Shown here: piece by piece, positions 25,542 through 36,440 of the stretch
Layout of the letters: each line of letters opens with the position of its first letter
Numbering within the stretch: position 1 is the stretch's first letter
Assembly (NCBI GenBank): GCA_026120035.1
Contig: JALRME010000046.1
Location: forward strand, 1 to 64,000
DNA from: Coleophoma eucalyptorum
Lineage: Eukaryota > Ascomycota > Leotiomycetes > Helotiales > Dermateaceae
Direction: 5' to 3'
DNA length: 64,000 nucleotides
Translations under genes and position numbers: made by a program
Notes under the pieces: generated by a model
What the model was told of the DNA's origin: nothing
The model's input: the letters and a program-made list of their open reading frames with translations, nothing else
Database searches by the model: none

Positions 25542-26663
25542 CTAGAGAGTTGCCCTTTCGATCCTTTGACCAATCTCGTCAAACCAGATTTTGTTGCCTG
25601 TATTTAAAGATTCCTGCAATGCACACCCAATCTTCACTGCTTGAACTGCACCTGACAACTTCATTGGAAGCTTGCGATCGTCTAGACAACAAGCCGTGAA
25701 CTCATTTGCTTCCTTTACAAACGCCGGCTCAAACCGATCATAGTAATGAGCTCCAGTCTCCCTTCGAATCCCTGCGGGCTCGTGAATGGTGACTAGGTTC
25801 GCCTGGGGATTTGCGTTTACGCTCAGCTTCCCTTCTGTTCCAATAATTTCAGTGGCATCATCCTGTCCGGCTGCCATCATCCTGGAACAATATAGATAGG
25901 CGACTTGACCTCCATAGAATTCAACGATTCCTACGCCGTTATCGGCGTCTTTGTGTTTCTCGAGGCCCGGTTCGACTGCTCGGATGCCACTTGCTACCAC
26001 AGACTTGACCCGTGAGTCTTGACCAAAAAACCATAGAGCAAGATCTATGTCATGGATGGAGCAATCCACAAAGATGCCTCCCGAGAACTCAGCGTAGGCG
26101 ACGAAGAATCCGGAAGGATCAAGCTTATCACACGTCTGGCTGCGAAGAACTGAAGGACGGCCGATTAAACCGGAATCCATCTTACTCCATGCATCACGAT
26201 AAGATGCATCGAAACGACGAGAAAAGCCACACATTACTTTCAGCTGGGGCCTTTTCTTGGCAGCATCAACAACGGATTGGGACTGTGGTATAAGAGATCA
26301 GTTTCGAGTTTAGAAACCCAGGACATCTGTACTTACGATCTCAACACTTGTAGACAGTGGCTTCTCACATAAAACGTGGAGGTTGGCATTCATAGCCTTG
26401 ATTGCCTGCTCTGCATGGGCTGTTGTAACGGAGGCTATAACGACGGCTTGTAAGCCTTCATGTTTGAGCATCTGCTCGTAATCTTTATAAATCTTTACTC
26501 CATAGGGCTCCAGATGTAATTTCGCCCATTGAAATTCAACATCATCTGGTGTGCTCGCCGCAACGAGGTCTGCCCGTGGAGTTCGCTCGAGAAAATTAAT
26601 AGCGTGACGCTTGCCCATTCGTCCAAGGCCTGCGCAGCCTATCTTGAGTTTTGGAGCTGCCAT
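25542..26663 (-). CDS. Gfo/Idh/MocA NAD(P)-dependent oxidoreductase (inositol 2-dehydrogenase-like)
   Basis: Two exons (26663-26337 and 26282-25542, phase 0) give 355 residues, the usual length. A Rossmann motif is at residues 9-17 (GCAGLGRMG). The family's Glu-Lys-Pro is at 100-102 (LCEKPLS), and the catalytic-side DCSIHDIDLAL around 182-191 has Asp182 and His186. The second half is the alpha/beta substrate domain. It probably oxidises a sugar, inositol or related polyol in the cytosol. The next genes, a PhyH dioxygenase and a xylose-isomerase-like barrel, suggest a shared small-molecule pathway. The exact substrate is unknown. Confidence 0.87.
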
Positions 26664-27355
26664 TTTTGAAGATTGGAGAAAGCTGCCGGGAATACCGAGA
26701 ATTATTAAGAATGCAGTGATGGTCGAAGATAATGTTCAAAGGTGTGACTTTCAAGCAAGTTTATACCTGATAAAACGTTACTTATCCACTATTTAATCAA
26801 TCGGAGTCGCTGTTCGAATTGAACTGTGGATGGATTCCTGAGCGAGTGATCAACGGTTGGCCCTACATGTCGGTTTCCATATTCCGACTCTTTGAGCGAG
26901 CCCCAGTACAACTAACAATAGACGGCATACATGACCTAATATATGCCCTTAAGGCTTAGACCATTGAAGCTGAAGCAGTGATGATACGATCGTTCCGGTG
27001 CGGGGTATCCGGAAATCTATATTGCAATTCCGAAGTCTTTATGAAACAGTAACGAGCTAATTCTCGTGGAGTTGTGAAGTTTAGCGTTTTTCCAACCCAA
27101 AAAACTCGTGAGTTATCTGATTACTTATAAGGCTGATATAGGTTTAGTAATACACCAATATAGCTTTCTTGGATAGATAAATTGAGAATTGCAGCTTCAA
27201 ACTTCCATATTATCGATGTTACAACAACTGATTTGAAGTCGATCATTCAAACTTATGTACTATGATAATACTCGATAACGACTAAAATATATGAACTTAT
27301 AATTTTAACTAGTGCAAAACAAAATTTCCCGCTTTGAATTTTCCATAGACAAACA
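26664..27355. other. Intergenic
   Basis: About 690 bp, AT-rich towards 27100-27350, with the promoter of the dehydrogenase at its start. Nothing else recognised. Confidence 0.5.
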
Positions 27356-28564
27356 TTAAGCCTTGGAATCTTCGCGAATTTTACGTATAGCAGATAATAT
27401 ATCTTGTTTGTCCCAGTTCTCCCGCAGGGCCTTTAGCACTGTCTGTTGCTCCGATTCTGGAGCAAGTCCACCTGGAGCCGGAGTCCTGATGTCAAGGTTT
27501 GTAGGGAACGGGTAACCGGCGGCCACAGCAGACACAAATGCTTTAACCTGAGCGCTGAATCCCTCTGCCTCATGCTTTTGTTTTAGTGCCTCCCAGCATC
27601 GCTCAAGCAGGGGAAGCCCATCTACCATTTCCATCGTCTTTCCGAAAGCACTGCTAATCTGAAGTAAATTGGCTTTTCGCACGAATTCTGCGCTCTGGTT
27701 GTTGCCCGCAGCATGATACAGGGCTGGGTTGAAGAAGATACCATCCCCCATACTCAAGGGCAAGCTGACATATTTTGACAAGAAGAATTCATTGAATTCC
27801 GGTAGGCGGTAAGCCATGAAACCTTCCTCGAAGCGTTGACTGAAGGGAAGCAGCCTGGTTGACCCAGTCCCATCAGGCATATCACTGTGAGCGACAGCAC
27901 CCTGTAATGTAAGAAACTGACTGGCGTTATGCATTGCTTTTGGGTACCGCGCGCACTCCTGGGCCGTCTGGAAGCCCAGATGGTAGTCTCGATGAACGGT
28001 TTGCGCCTCGCCACCTGGCCTCACAATATTGACTTGGGCCGTGATACAGTAGCCTGGGCCAAGCCATGCATCGCTGACGAGCGCCAGCCAGCTGTTAGAA
28101 TAGTATTCAAAGAAGGACCTGGGGTCCTGAAGGCCATGCTTGCTGAAAGAGTTCCAGATCCTGTCATTCTTCCCTTTTCCGGCAAAATGATCACCCTTCT
28201 TGGTGGAAGTTGATCGCTCAAGATCAATGGTTTGCTGGAAGACGTCGTTCACCTTCTCCAGGAGTGCTTTATCGGGATACATATTTCGTAATACGAAGAC
28301 ACCTGGGCCGGAGTGTAGAATATGGTACCATTCTCCTTGTAGAGCGGAACCAGTGACGGGATCAGTAGGGTCAAAATCTTGGAGGTTATAGATTGGAACG
28401 TTGGACTTAATACTCTCACAGTGAGGGTATTGCTTAGTGGAAGCTGTCTCGGAACAGATTGTTTTGAGGGTGGCCAGTGAGGGTGGCTGGTTTATTGAGA
28501 ATACTCGACTTGGTAGTTGAGCAGGAGACGCATAGAGCGTATCTTTCTCCGTTGTCGCTGGCAT
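27356..28564 (-). CDS. Phytanoyl-CoA dioxygenase (PhyH) family Fe(II)/2-oxoglutarate oxygenase
   Basis: Intronless, 402 residues. The double-stranded beta-helix iron triad is visible: His191-x-Asp193 (TVHRDYHLGF) and distal His284 (FFNPALYHAAG), with Arg296 downstream as candidate 2-oxoglutarate ligand. No peroxisomal PTS1: the C-terminus is DSKA. The family hydroxylates diverse small molecules, not only phytanoyl-CoA. It is divergently transcribed from the TIM-barrel gene across 531 bp and lies next to the dehydrogenase, so co-regulation is likely. Confidence 0.87.
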   Translation of the reverse strand: MPATTEKDTLYASPAQLPSRVFSINQPPSLATLKTICSETASTKQYPHCESIKSNVPIYNLQDFDPTDPVTGSALQGEWYHILHSGPGVFVLRNMYPDKALLEKVNDVFQQTIDLERSTSTKKGDHFAGKGKNDRIWNSFSKHGLQDPRSFFEYYSNSWLALVSDAWLGPGYCITAQVNIVRPGGEAQTVHRDYHLGFQTAQECARYPKAMHNASQFLTLQGAVAHSDMPDGTGSTRLLPFSQRFEEGFMAYRLPEFNEFFLSKYVSLPLSMGDGIFFNPALYHAAGNNQSAEFVRKANLLQISSAFGKTMEMVDGLPLLERCWEALKQKHEAEGFSAQVKAFVSAVAAGYPFPTNLDIRTPAPGGLAPESEQQTVLKALRENWDKQDILSAIRKIREDSKA

Positions 28565-29095
28565 AGTTAATTTTTCCTTTAATTTTTCTTTGGTGGAGAA
28601 GGTTTGATAGACAGAAGGGGCAAGGAGTCTTTCGAAGTCTTCGAGATTTGATTAGAAGTGTGAGGAATCCTCCCTTTATGGCATGAGGTCAAACACTAGT
28701 AATAGCGATAGCTGCTTGTGTATTATTTGCGTGGTGCTTCTGATGTTGAAGAGCGTATTCGCCAATTAACAAAACACTTCATGTTGACCGGCCTCGGTTG
28801 AATAGCGGGGTGCATGAAGTATACGGGAAGTGGTTTCCGAGTGCAAGACTTCAATGGTTAAACGTGCGCTTTGAGATTTTCAACTCCGTTTGATACGGAA
28901 AATGGATTCAGGACCCTTATGCAATATGACAATTAGATTGTCGATCATCTTCGCCTCTTGCTATGGAGCACAATTGCTTGATCAACGAATATATTATCAC
29001 AACATATACGAGGACCCACGCTTCAAGGCTAGAAGAAAACCATCGAAATTCAAGCTACTCTCTCTATTTCTCAAAGTCACCTAAATAATCCCAGT
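28565..29095. promoter_or_regulatory. Shared divergent promoter of PhyH and TIM-barrel genes
   Basis: 531 bp between two start codons pointing away from each other. No ORF with similarity. I could not identify a specific operator. Confidence 0.5.
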
Positions 29096-30106
29096 ATGAA
29101 AAATCATTTGCCGGCAATAGCTACCATTTCGCTCGGTTGGCATTCCTCCCACGCGCTCGAATGGAAACTTCGCAGCGCCGCCCTCAATGGATTTGCTGGC
29201 GTTGAAATGGTGTATTCCGACCTCGAGAAATTCGCTTTATCTCGCTCAGTGTCGATGCTGGATGCAGCACCCATCATCAAAGAACTATGCAATCATTTAG
29301 GTCTTACGATCGTCTCTTTGGCTGCGTTCGAAAACTTTGAAGGTGTCTCTACTCCGATGTCAACACGCTTAGCGGTTGCCAAAGAGTGGATAGCACTTGC
29401 ACGAGCGCTGGGTACATCTGTGATCCAAATTCCAAGCACCTACGATCGCAGCGCATCTGGAGACTGGGATACTATCGTTCGTGAGCTGCGCCTCTTAGCT
29501 GACCTTGGAGCGTCAGGCGGACCATGCATATCGTTTGCCTACGAAGCTTTGGCTTGGGGAGTTCACATAGCATTGTGGGAGGATTCGCTTCGGGTTGTAA
29601 CTCTCGTTGATCGCCCCAACTTTGGACTCTGTTTAGATACATATCACGTATTAGCGCGTTTATGGGCTGATCCCAGATCAAAATATGGAAAAGCCCCAGG
29701 AGGGGATGCAGCACTCAAGATGAGTCTCGAAAGGTTCATGACAGACTGTCCAGTTGAAAAAATATTTTATGTTCAGCTAAGTGACGCGGAACGACTGGAT
29801 CCGCCTCTTTTACCAGGCCATGAGATTTACGATGACTCCAAAGATCCGACTCAGCTGTGGTGTCCATTTGGGAGATTGTTTCCATTTGAAGAAGAGAAAG
29901 GTGGCTATCTTCCTATGATTGATATCTGTAGAACTTGGCTGGTAGATAAAGGTTGGAAGGGATGGGTGAGCATGGAAGTCTTTCATCGTGAAATGAATGA
30001 AGAGGCTACATCCCCTGAGGTTTTAGCTGTGCGCGGAATGAGATCCTGGTGTAAGACGAGTAAGGCTCTTGGATTGTCTCCCCCAACCAGTTTTGCCAAA
30101 CTATAA
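29096..30106 (+). CDS. Xylose-isomerase-like TIM barrel (3-dehydroshikimate dehydratase / sugar-phosphate isomerase type)
   Basis: Intronless, 336 residues. The start MKNHLPAIATISLGWHS resembles fungal 3-dehydroshikimate dehydratases, which open with a short strand and S-L-G. Candidate metal ligands are Glu150 (FAYEALAWG), Asp181 and His184 (LCLDTYHV), Gln227 (VQLSD) and Glu294 (SMEVFHRE). This is the pattern of the AP-endonuclease-2/xylose-isomerase fold. It could act in quinate/shikimate catabolism or as an inosose-type dehydratase/isomerase. The adjoining inositol-dehydrogenase-like gene makes the second option attractive, but neither is proven. Confidence 0.82.
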   Translation: MKNHLPAIATISLGWHSSHALEWKLRSAALNGFAGVEMVYSDLEKFALSRSVSMLDAAPIIKELCNHLGLTIVSLAAFENFEGVSTPMSTRLAVAKEWIALARALGTSVIQIPSTYDRSASGDWDTIVRELRLLADLGASGGPCISFAYEALAWGVHIALWEDSLRVVTLVDRPNFGLCLDTYHVLARLWADPRSKYGKAPGGDAALKMSLERFMTDCPVEKIFYVQLSDAERLDPPLLPGHEIYDDSKDPTQLWCPFGRLFPFEEEKGGYLPMIDICRTWLVDKGWKGWVSMEVFHREMNEEATSPEVLAVRGMRSWCKTSKALGLSPPTSFAKL

Positions 30107-31255
30107 GATGATCTTTTGTTAGAAGTTCTAGCTCAATACCCTTCTCTCTTCGATACAGAAGATAAAATAGTGGAGTCTTGATAACTGAAATATCCGCAAA
30201 GGTTCTCAAATTAAGTGCAGCTGACCAGATTCAATCATACTACTAAGTCCAAACTAACTTGATAGTTTTGTGTCCAAGGTGCGAAGGCTGCTAGGCTCCT
30301 TGTACATAGTCTATAAAGCCTATAACAGCTAAGGTTAATATTACACCAACTTCATAAAAATATCCTTCAACTATAAACAAGTCATTAGCATCTTGATTAC
30401 CAAGAACTAGCTACTATACCTACCATTTAGAATATTATCAGCAAAAATTCTTACACTTAGAAAGCAACGGTGATTTAGGTTCAGGTAAAATCCGAATCCT
30501 AACATCCAGATTCCTGGTGATAGCCCATTACAGTTAAGGATAGTCACGGAAAAGAATTACTCTAGGTATGACTCACGTGTACTATCACGTGGAGGGACAA
30601 CTGCAGCGAAGTTAACGTAGCACTCTACTCCGTAGCTAAAGTCACAATTGACATCGGGGATAGGGTGCTTTACAGTACCACTGCTCAACACCTTTGAGAT
30701 TTATATATACTGGTTTTCTTGAGTAGAATTGGCCACTCTCCTTCTAATGATTCATAGCATCGCAATTCCGATCAGTCGCCCCTGGTGTAGAAGTGTTCAA
30801 TAAAATCTAGCCGCTCGGTCCCAATGACATACTAGTTCGACGTTCTGGGGCTAGCGAAAGAAAAGACTATCGACGCCTCGAGCCCGGATCTGGCAAAGCA
30901 GCATGATTAGCATGAACTGGACAGAGAATCCCGTTCATTCGAGCGCGCAATGCCCCAGTACTTAGAAATTTGAAATTTATAGAGTAGCACATCACCCGGC
31001 GACTTCCCGAATATAGCTACCGGCGACGTCTTTAGTATTCCCAAGACCGGCTAGACGTTATCCAATCTCGCAAGTGCCTGAGTTTCAGTGTCTGTCTGTT
31101 ATAAGGATGAAATACCCACAATCCCCGCAACCGCCAAGTAAGATATTTCATTGCATGCCTTCGTATCGTTGTCTTTGCGGTGTACTGAGGATCAGGTCTA
31201 AACCCTCGACTACGATCAGAAATTATCTTTCCATTCTGTCAGCTTTATAAACGCC
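30107..31255. other. Intergenic, partly AT-rich
   Basis: About 1.15 kb. The 30230-30480 part is AT-rich with RIP-like composition. A TCACGTG...TCACGTGG pair at about 30572-30592 resembles the paired CACGTG boxes of the copia LTR, but the surrounding sequence does not match well enough to call a solo LTR. The end is the promoter of the Pth11-like gene. Confidence 0.5.
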
Positions 31256-32508
31256 ATGGCGAAGATTAGCTCTGATGCAATCGCTCTTTTCACCGTCGGC
31301 GGATCCCTTCTCTTCTTCGCCCTCGTCAGTGTTGCGCTGCGACTTTACGTCAGAGTGTTCTTGGTGAAGTCATTAGGATTGGACGATTATCTCATGATTG
31401 CCGCTTTTCTTCTATATGCATTAGCAGAAAGCATGCTTTTTTCTGCCATGGGGAAAATCGTGGGCAAGGGCCCTCTAGAAATAGTCCCTGTCATGAGTAG
31501 TGCTCTAAAGGTAACCTCTTTGAAATAGCATAGATGACATAAGACTTGACTGATGTGGCCTGTAGTTTGTTTATGTCGGGGAGGTTCTCTAGTGAGTCTT
31601 TGAAACCAAGCATTCCTGATATATTCTGACTTCAGTAGTGTGGCGTGCGTGTCCATTCTCAAGCTTTCTGTTGGGGTATTCCTCCTTAGACTGTTGGAAA
31701 ACCGAGTCCAACGTTTGATCGTCTGGGCTACTCTGTGTATTGTCAGTCTTTACAGTTTTGGATATGTCTTCTCCGTCATATTTCAATGTAAACCAATATC
31801 GTTCTTCGTAAGTAATATTTGCAAACTTAGTTTTTGTATCCCACGCTGATAAAGATAGTGGGAACCATTGAACGCAGAAGGCCATTGTGTGCGGCCGGAC
31901 ATCTACCCCAAGTTGTCATATACCCATGCAGTTCTTATTGGCACCTCTGATATCATCTTCTCGATCCTGCCAGTTTGGATGGTAAGTTGAATCCGTATGC
32001 GATGCTGTATGTGGTCTGATCCTTTCTCTCTAGCTGTGGAACCTCCAAATGAAGCGATCGTTGAAGATTATCTGCGGAATATTGTTATGCTTAGGTTTTC
32101 TGTAAGTTTTTGCGACGTGTCCAGATGAAATTCAAATCAGTTGTTATACAGAAAGAAAGCTAACTCCTTTGAAGTGCCGGGATCACAACCTTCGTCCGCG
32201 TTCGATATTTGCAATCATTAGCCCTCAAAAATATGTTGTCGTTTATAACATCAACATCAAAATTGGCTGTCTGGACGTGTGCTGAACCAGGTGTAGGCAT
32301 ATGCGTTGCATCCATAGCGACACTTCGACCACTGCTGAGAAAGGTAAACATAATTTCGATGCCGACACCAAAACAATCCTTGCCAAGTTCGATTGAAAGA
32401 AACAAAGAACGAATCAATGAGGGCAGAAAAAAGAATTTCCAAAGTGAGAGCATAGAAGAGCTGGCACTGGAAGAGAGGACAGTAGGATCGTCGAATGAGT
32501 CTGTATGA
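31256..32508 (+). CDS. Pth11-like / rhodopsin-domain integral membrane protein
   Basis: Six exons whose phases add up to 325 residues: 31256-31510, 31566-31591 (26-nt micro-exon, FVYVGEVL), 31636-31807, 31859-31981, 32034-32101 and 32175-32508. The product has about seven hydrophobic helices. Family landmarks are LGLDDYLMIAAF, SILKLSVGVFLLRL, FQCKPISFFW, DIIFSILPVWM, AGITTFVRVRYL and EPGVGICVASIATLRPL. A short hydrophilic Ser/Glu-rich tail follows. Such proteins include fungal surface sensors, but most have no known ligand. It has no CFEM domain at the N-terminus. Confidence 0.85.
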
Positions 32509-33243
32509 TTCTGCATATGATAAGAATTATAAATCTACCATTCCATCTGAACACTACTATCGTGATTTAAAAATAATGACAAAGACTATTTTACTCCTAG
32601 AAGCCCAATTAATCACCGTACATAATCGAGAATACCACAAGTGCTAAGTGTAGAGAGCTTATTAATCGACACCATGAATTGCTGCTTTGTGATCTTGGTT
32701 ACGATAGCTTTGGATCTGTGACAGGAATTGTCATTAAGAACCATATCAAATAGTTTCAATCTTTGCAATAAAATTATCATTAATACTTCGCAGTGATATT
32801 TTCTTCTCTTACTGCTCCTCCCAAAGGCGTGATGCCGCAAGTGGAAGATATCATAAGGGCGAGGGGGTATCATCCATGCTTTCCATTCTACTCCCTTGTC
32901 GGATTTAATCACTCGGAGGGCTTATCGGCCGACGATACTGATTTATATCATATAGTGAGACAAGCAAGTCACCTAGATGTGCAGGATTCTCGGAGTTTGT
33001 CATCTATCTCTCGGGCGAGGATTATGTCCGACCGGAGCTCGTACATACGAGGCATGCTATACTGTACTCGGGTAATGGAATCTTTTTTTCTGTTCGTATA
33101 TCTCTTGGTTAAGTGGTTTATATGTAATGATCTCAGGTTCCTTTGCTCCAGACCTGAGAAAATTTAATGAAATAAAACCTCTCTTCGTTATAGACAATTT
33201 CAACGATACATCTTTTGATTCCTCAGCACAGCTACAACCCAAA
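32509..33243. other. Intergenic
   Basis: About 735 bp. Open stretches on both strands at 32613-33167 lack similarity and overlap each other, so I do not call them. The final part is the promoter of the O-methyltransferase. Confidence 0.5.
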
Positions 33244-33939
33244 ATGTCCACCCCAATCATTTCTCAAGATGTTCTTGACAAGTTTAGCCAAGTGGATCAG
33301 GTATTCATGAATTCTCTCATACCAAATGATCCTGATCTCGAATCGGCTCTGAAGGCCAATGCAGAATCCAACATCGACGAAGCCGATGTGGCACCTAACC
33401 AGGGAAAGATGCTCTACCTCCTTGCGAAAATGAACAACGCTCGGCACATCCTAGAGATCGGCACCCTTGGAGGGTACAGCGCTATTTGGATGGCCAAGGC
33501 TCTGCCACCAGATGGAAAGCTCATCACACTTGAGATCGACACCAAACATGCTGAGGTAGCGCAATCCAACATCAAAAACGCAGGTCTTGATGAAATTATC
33601 GAGATCAGACAGGGCAATGCTCTCGATACTCTCAAAGAAATGGCAAAAGATACAAAAATGGTGGGATCTTTTGATCTAATCTTCATCGATGCTGATAAGC
33701 GCAACCATCCCCAGTATGTTGATATGGTGCACACATTTGGCCACAAGGGGACAGTTATAGTCGTGGACAATGCCGTTCGGAATGGGCGCCTACTCGATAA
33801 AACTAGTCAAATGCCTTCCGTGATCGGCATCCACACTATGTTTGAGTTCTTGAAAGCGGATGAGAGGATTGAGGCTACTGCTATACAGACGGTTGGTTCT
33901 AAAGGTTGGGATGGTTTTGTATTAGGTCGTATTCTGTAA
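33244..33939 (+). CDS. Caffeoyl-CoA-type SAM-dependent O-methyltransferase
   Basis: 231 residues, one exon. I chose the Met at 33244 because the in-frame extension back to 33127 has no homology. The class I methyltransferase glycine motif is at residues 70-78 (LEIGTLGGYS). The acidic ribose contact is at about 97 (LEID), and the divalent-metal/catalytic FIDADK is at 148-152 with VVDNAVR at 174-180. This is the small cation-dependent OMT family (family 3) that methylates catechol-like hydroxyls. It is cytosolic. It sits among oxygenase, aminotransferase and acetyltransferase genes, so it may be a tailoring enzyme. Confidence 0.9.
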   Translation: MSTPIISQDVLDKFSQVDQVFMNSLIPNDPDLESALKANAESNIDEADVAPNQGKMLYLLAKMNNARHILEIGTLGGYSAIWMAKALPPDGKLITLEIDTKHAEVAQSNIKNAGLDEIIEIRQGNALDTLKEMAKDTKMVGSFDLIFIDADKRNHPQYVDMVHTFGHKGTVIVVDNAVRNGRLLDKTSQMPSVIGIHTMFEFLKADERIEATAIQTVGSKGWDGFVLGRIL

Positions 33940-34184
33940 ACTAAACAAGTATGTTATTAGTTACTTCTCACAATAATAACAACTTCTAAATGGAATTAGT
34001 TACTCTAGCTAAATGAACTTAATATATCTAAGTCAACCTCTTGGGGTTTGTACTGTAGAAATCAGATATGTTTATTTAAAGCTTCAAGGTAATATTTACC
34101 ACTAATGACAGTATCGTATAGCTATCAATTATAGAACTGCCAAAGCAGCCAGCCTTTCTAGTTACTTGGATTTTTTCAATTGGA

Positions 34185-34479
34185 GTGCGATTATAGCTTT
34201 TTGGCTTTTTCATTTAATTTAAACACGTATAACTGGTTGTTAGAAGCTTAACATAAAAGCTATTATAGTTCACAGTTATTGGCATACTTATTTTACAAGA
34301 AGTTACGTTATGAACAAGAGTTTTCATATATTGAAATAACAACCAAAATCATTCATTAGTGAAAACATCTAAAGTTCTTATTACCGCCGTTCATTTGGTC
34401 CATCTCGTCAATCTCCAAGCCCACCACCGCAGCATCGAGATTTTGGCTTCCTAAACGTAGCATTCCGTCTCTTGCTCTG
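34185..34479 (-). pseudogene. Decayed second copy of the MFS 3' end and 3' flank
   Basis: This stretch aligns base by base with 45466-45773, the last about 40 codons and 3' flank of the intact Dal5-type transporter. Shared words include TTAGAAGCTTAACATAAAAG and GGTCCATCTCGTCAAT. Read on the minus strand it encodes LDAAVVGLEIDEMDQ, then GGNKNF, as in the parent. A 1-base indel before this puts the upstream part out of frame. Most differences are C/T or G/A, with A or T in this copy. Homology ends abruptly at 34479, so only a fragment remains. Confidence 0.88.
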
Positions 34480-34798
34480 AGCTTCATGCGCATCTATAGG
34501 TTTCGCCTACAAGATTGTGGGATATAAAATTCCGAATCTACTAGGGTTCATTCTACCCTGGACACCCATACAAATTACTATTGGTGAAATGCAGGTTTAC
34601 GGGAAAGGTCGGACTCTGCATCGTTTCTCGGACTGCATTGCATGGTGATGGATGTTACAATTGGTGCCCGCTCAAGAATATTGCAGTCCCCCTCCCCCCA
34701 CCCAAACTGCAACTGCGCGTGTGACACCACTAGCAAGATTGAGGCTCATTTAGCTTGTGCAAAGGAATGAAAGTTAAATTAACGAGTAGACTAGATGT
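34480..34798. promoter_or_regulatory. Upstream region of the TauD gene
   Basis: About 320 bp with no gene, probably promoter. A run of C residues (CCCCCTCCCCCC) lies at about 34687. Confidence 0.4.
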
Positions 34799-36173
34799 GT
34801 GATAGCTCAGCCGAAGGAGAATAGCTTCAATATGACTCCTACACCAATTCCATATTATCCCTCAGATAAGGACTCATCTAGCTTTTGGGAGGCTCAGCAT
34901 AATGCTGAGGCTGGCCGACCTCAAGTACCAGCTGGATATCCCGAAAAGATAGAGTTGCCATTAGCTTGGACGAGGGAATCAGTGGAGGAGCAACGCCTTG
35001 AATGGTTCTTAAATCTGACAACGGATGACATCCAAGCGATTGAGAGTGCTCTTTCACACTTCGAAGGCATATATAACCCTCCTTGTAGTCAGTGGTCCCT
35101 CGCCTAACACAAATATAGTTCAATCAAACAACCCCTCCGACATCTCGAGTGAAAGTTTTCCTTTACCAAGCAATCTCGTAGGACAACTGCGTGAAGTTTC
35201 AAGGCAATGCTATCATGGAATTGGGTTTAAGATCGTTCACGGTATTGATCCGACGAAGTACACACAGTTGCAGAACGTCATAATCTACGCGGGACTAGCC
35301 TTTCATATTGCGCCCAAGAGAGGCTTCGTCAACCGGGATCGAAAAAAGGTACTTGGGCATTCTGTCAATGCTGCTGGCGCAGAAGATGGGGGCAATATAC
35401 AAGCTCCTGCGTTCACGAACAGACCTGTGGTATGTTATTTGAGTCCCGTCTGCCAAGTGGTCTCACTGAAAAACTCGAACAATAGGCTTTCCACTCCGAT
35501 GCCTCGGAAGTTCTAGCACTTTATGCTTTAGACCTAGCCCCGGAAGGCGGAGGACTGATGTTGTCGAGCGCCTACCAACTATATAATAATTTAGCTGTTT
35601 GGCAACCAGAGGTCTTGCAAACCCTCTCCGAGGATTGGGTCCTAGACACGTAAGCTCGCCAATGCAATCCTTGTTTCATATCCTGACATAACTCACAGCT
35701 TCCTCGACCATGAGAAGTACCCACCGCTGACAACTCCCTTACTGCATGATACTCAGAATGAAAGAGTTCACATGCGCTTCTCACGATATCCTATGACCGG
35801 CTTCGCCACCCGTCAACGAAGCGCAAATTTACCTCCTCCCTCGGCCGCACAAATTAAGGCCATGGATGCAGTTCAATTCCGGGCTGCTCAAAATTCTATA
35901 ACTTTGCCGTTGGTACGGGGAGATATGGTGTTTATAAATGACACAGCCTTATTACATGGTCGAGAGTCCTTCGATGAACGTGGGCAGAACCTGAAGAGGC
36001 ATTTCTTGAAGCTCTACCTTCATGACCCCGATCAAGCATGTACAGTTCCGGCCACTGCTCGGAGGTACTGGGATGATCTCTATGGGTCAAACTGCTCTGA
36101 TGGGACTCGTAAAGAAATATGGGATATATACTATCGAAAGGGTCTTTCTTGGGGTGGGTTTACTAACGGCTGA
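34799..36173 (+). CDS. TauD/TfdA-family Fe(II)/2-oxoglutarate dioxygenase (clavaminate-synthase-like)
   Basis: Four exons read from the frames. The first (from 34799 or the Met at 34832) encodes a Pro-rich N-terminus and a helix ending LSHFE. The second encodes SFPLPSNLVGQ and GFKIVHGIDP. The third starts with the iron-binding His-x-Asp (AFHSDASEVLAL), the fourth begins FLDHEKYPP. Distal His is in TALLHGRESF and the 2-oxoglutarate Arg in KRHFLKLYLHDP, so the active site is complete. The first intron appears to be a 51-nt GC-AG intron (35067-35117) with a CTAAC branch. The other two use GTATGT and GTAAGC. Substrates in this family range from taurine to secondary-metabolite intermediates. Flanked on both sides by relics of the 41-47 kb genes. 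Confidence 0.83.
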
Positions 36174-36440
36174 ATCTTTTCAGTATGTAAATGTGATCAT
36201 AGTCGCGTGTATTCATTCCTGCTTCGTTTCTTTGGTATTAAATGTAATTAATAAACCAATTCTATGGTTCGACTTATGGTACTCACATGCATAAAATTTC
36301 AGGCAGTCAGAAATGCTTTCTTTTTGAGTGGCAGTATGTCATACGCGGGTGAAATTTTCTCTCTAGTTATTACCAATACAAAGGTTGTCGTACATTGACG
36401 TGTCGCCAATCTCTCAATTAATTTAGCCGATTTTTGATCT
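36174..36440. other. 3' flank of the TauD gene
   Basis: AT-rich short spacer without coding signal. Confidence 0.4.

Noticed and set aside
30560..30610. Solo LTR remnant with paired CACGTG
   Set aside because: Only the two short boxes resemble the LTR; the rest does not align by eye.
32613..33167. Overlapping ORFs on both strands before the O-methyltransferase
   Set aside because: Mutually overlapping, no homology; the long in-frame extension of the methyltransferase ORF is also not conserved-looking.
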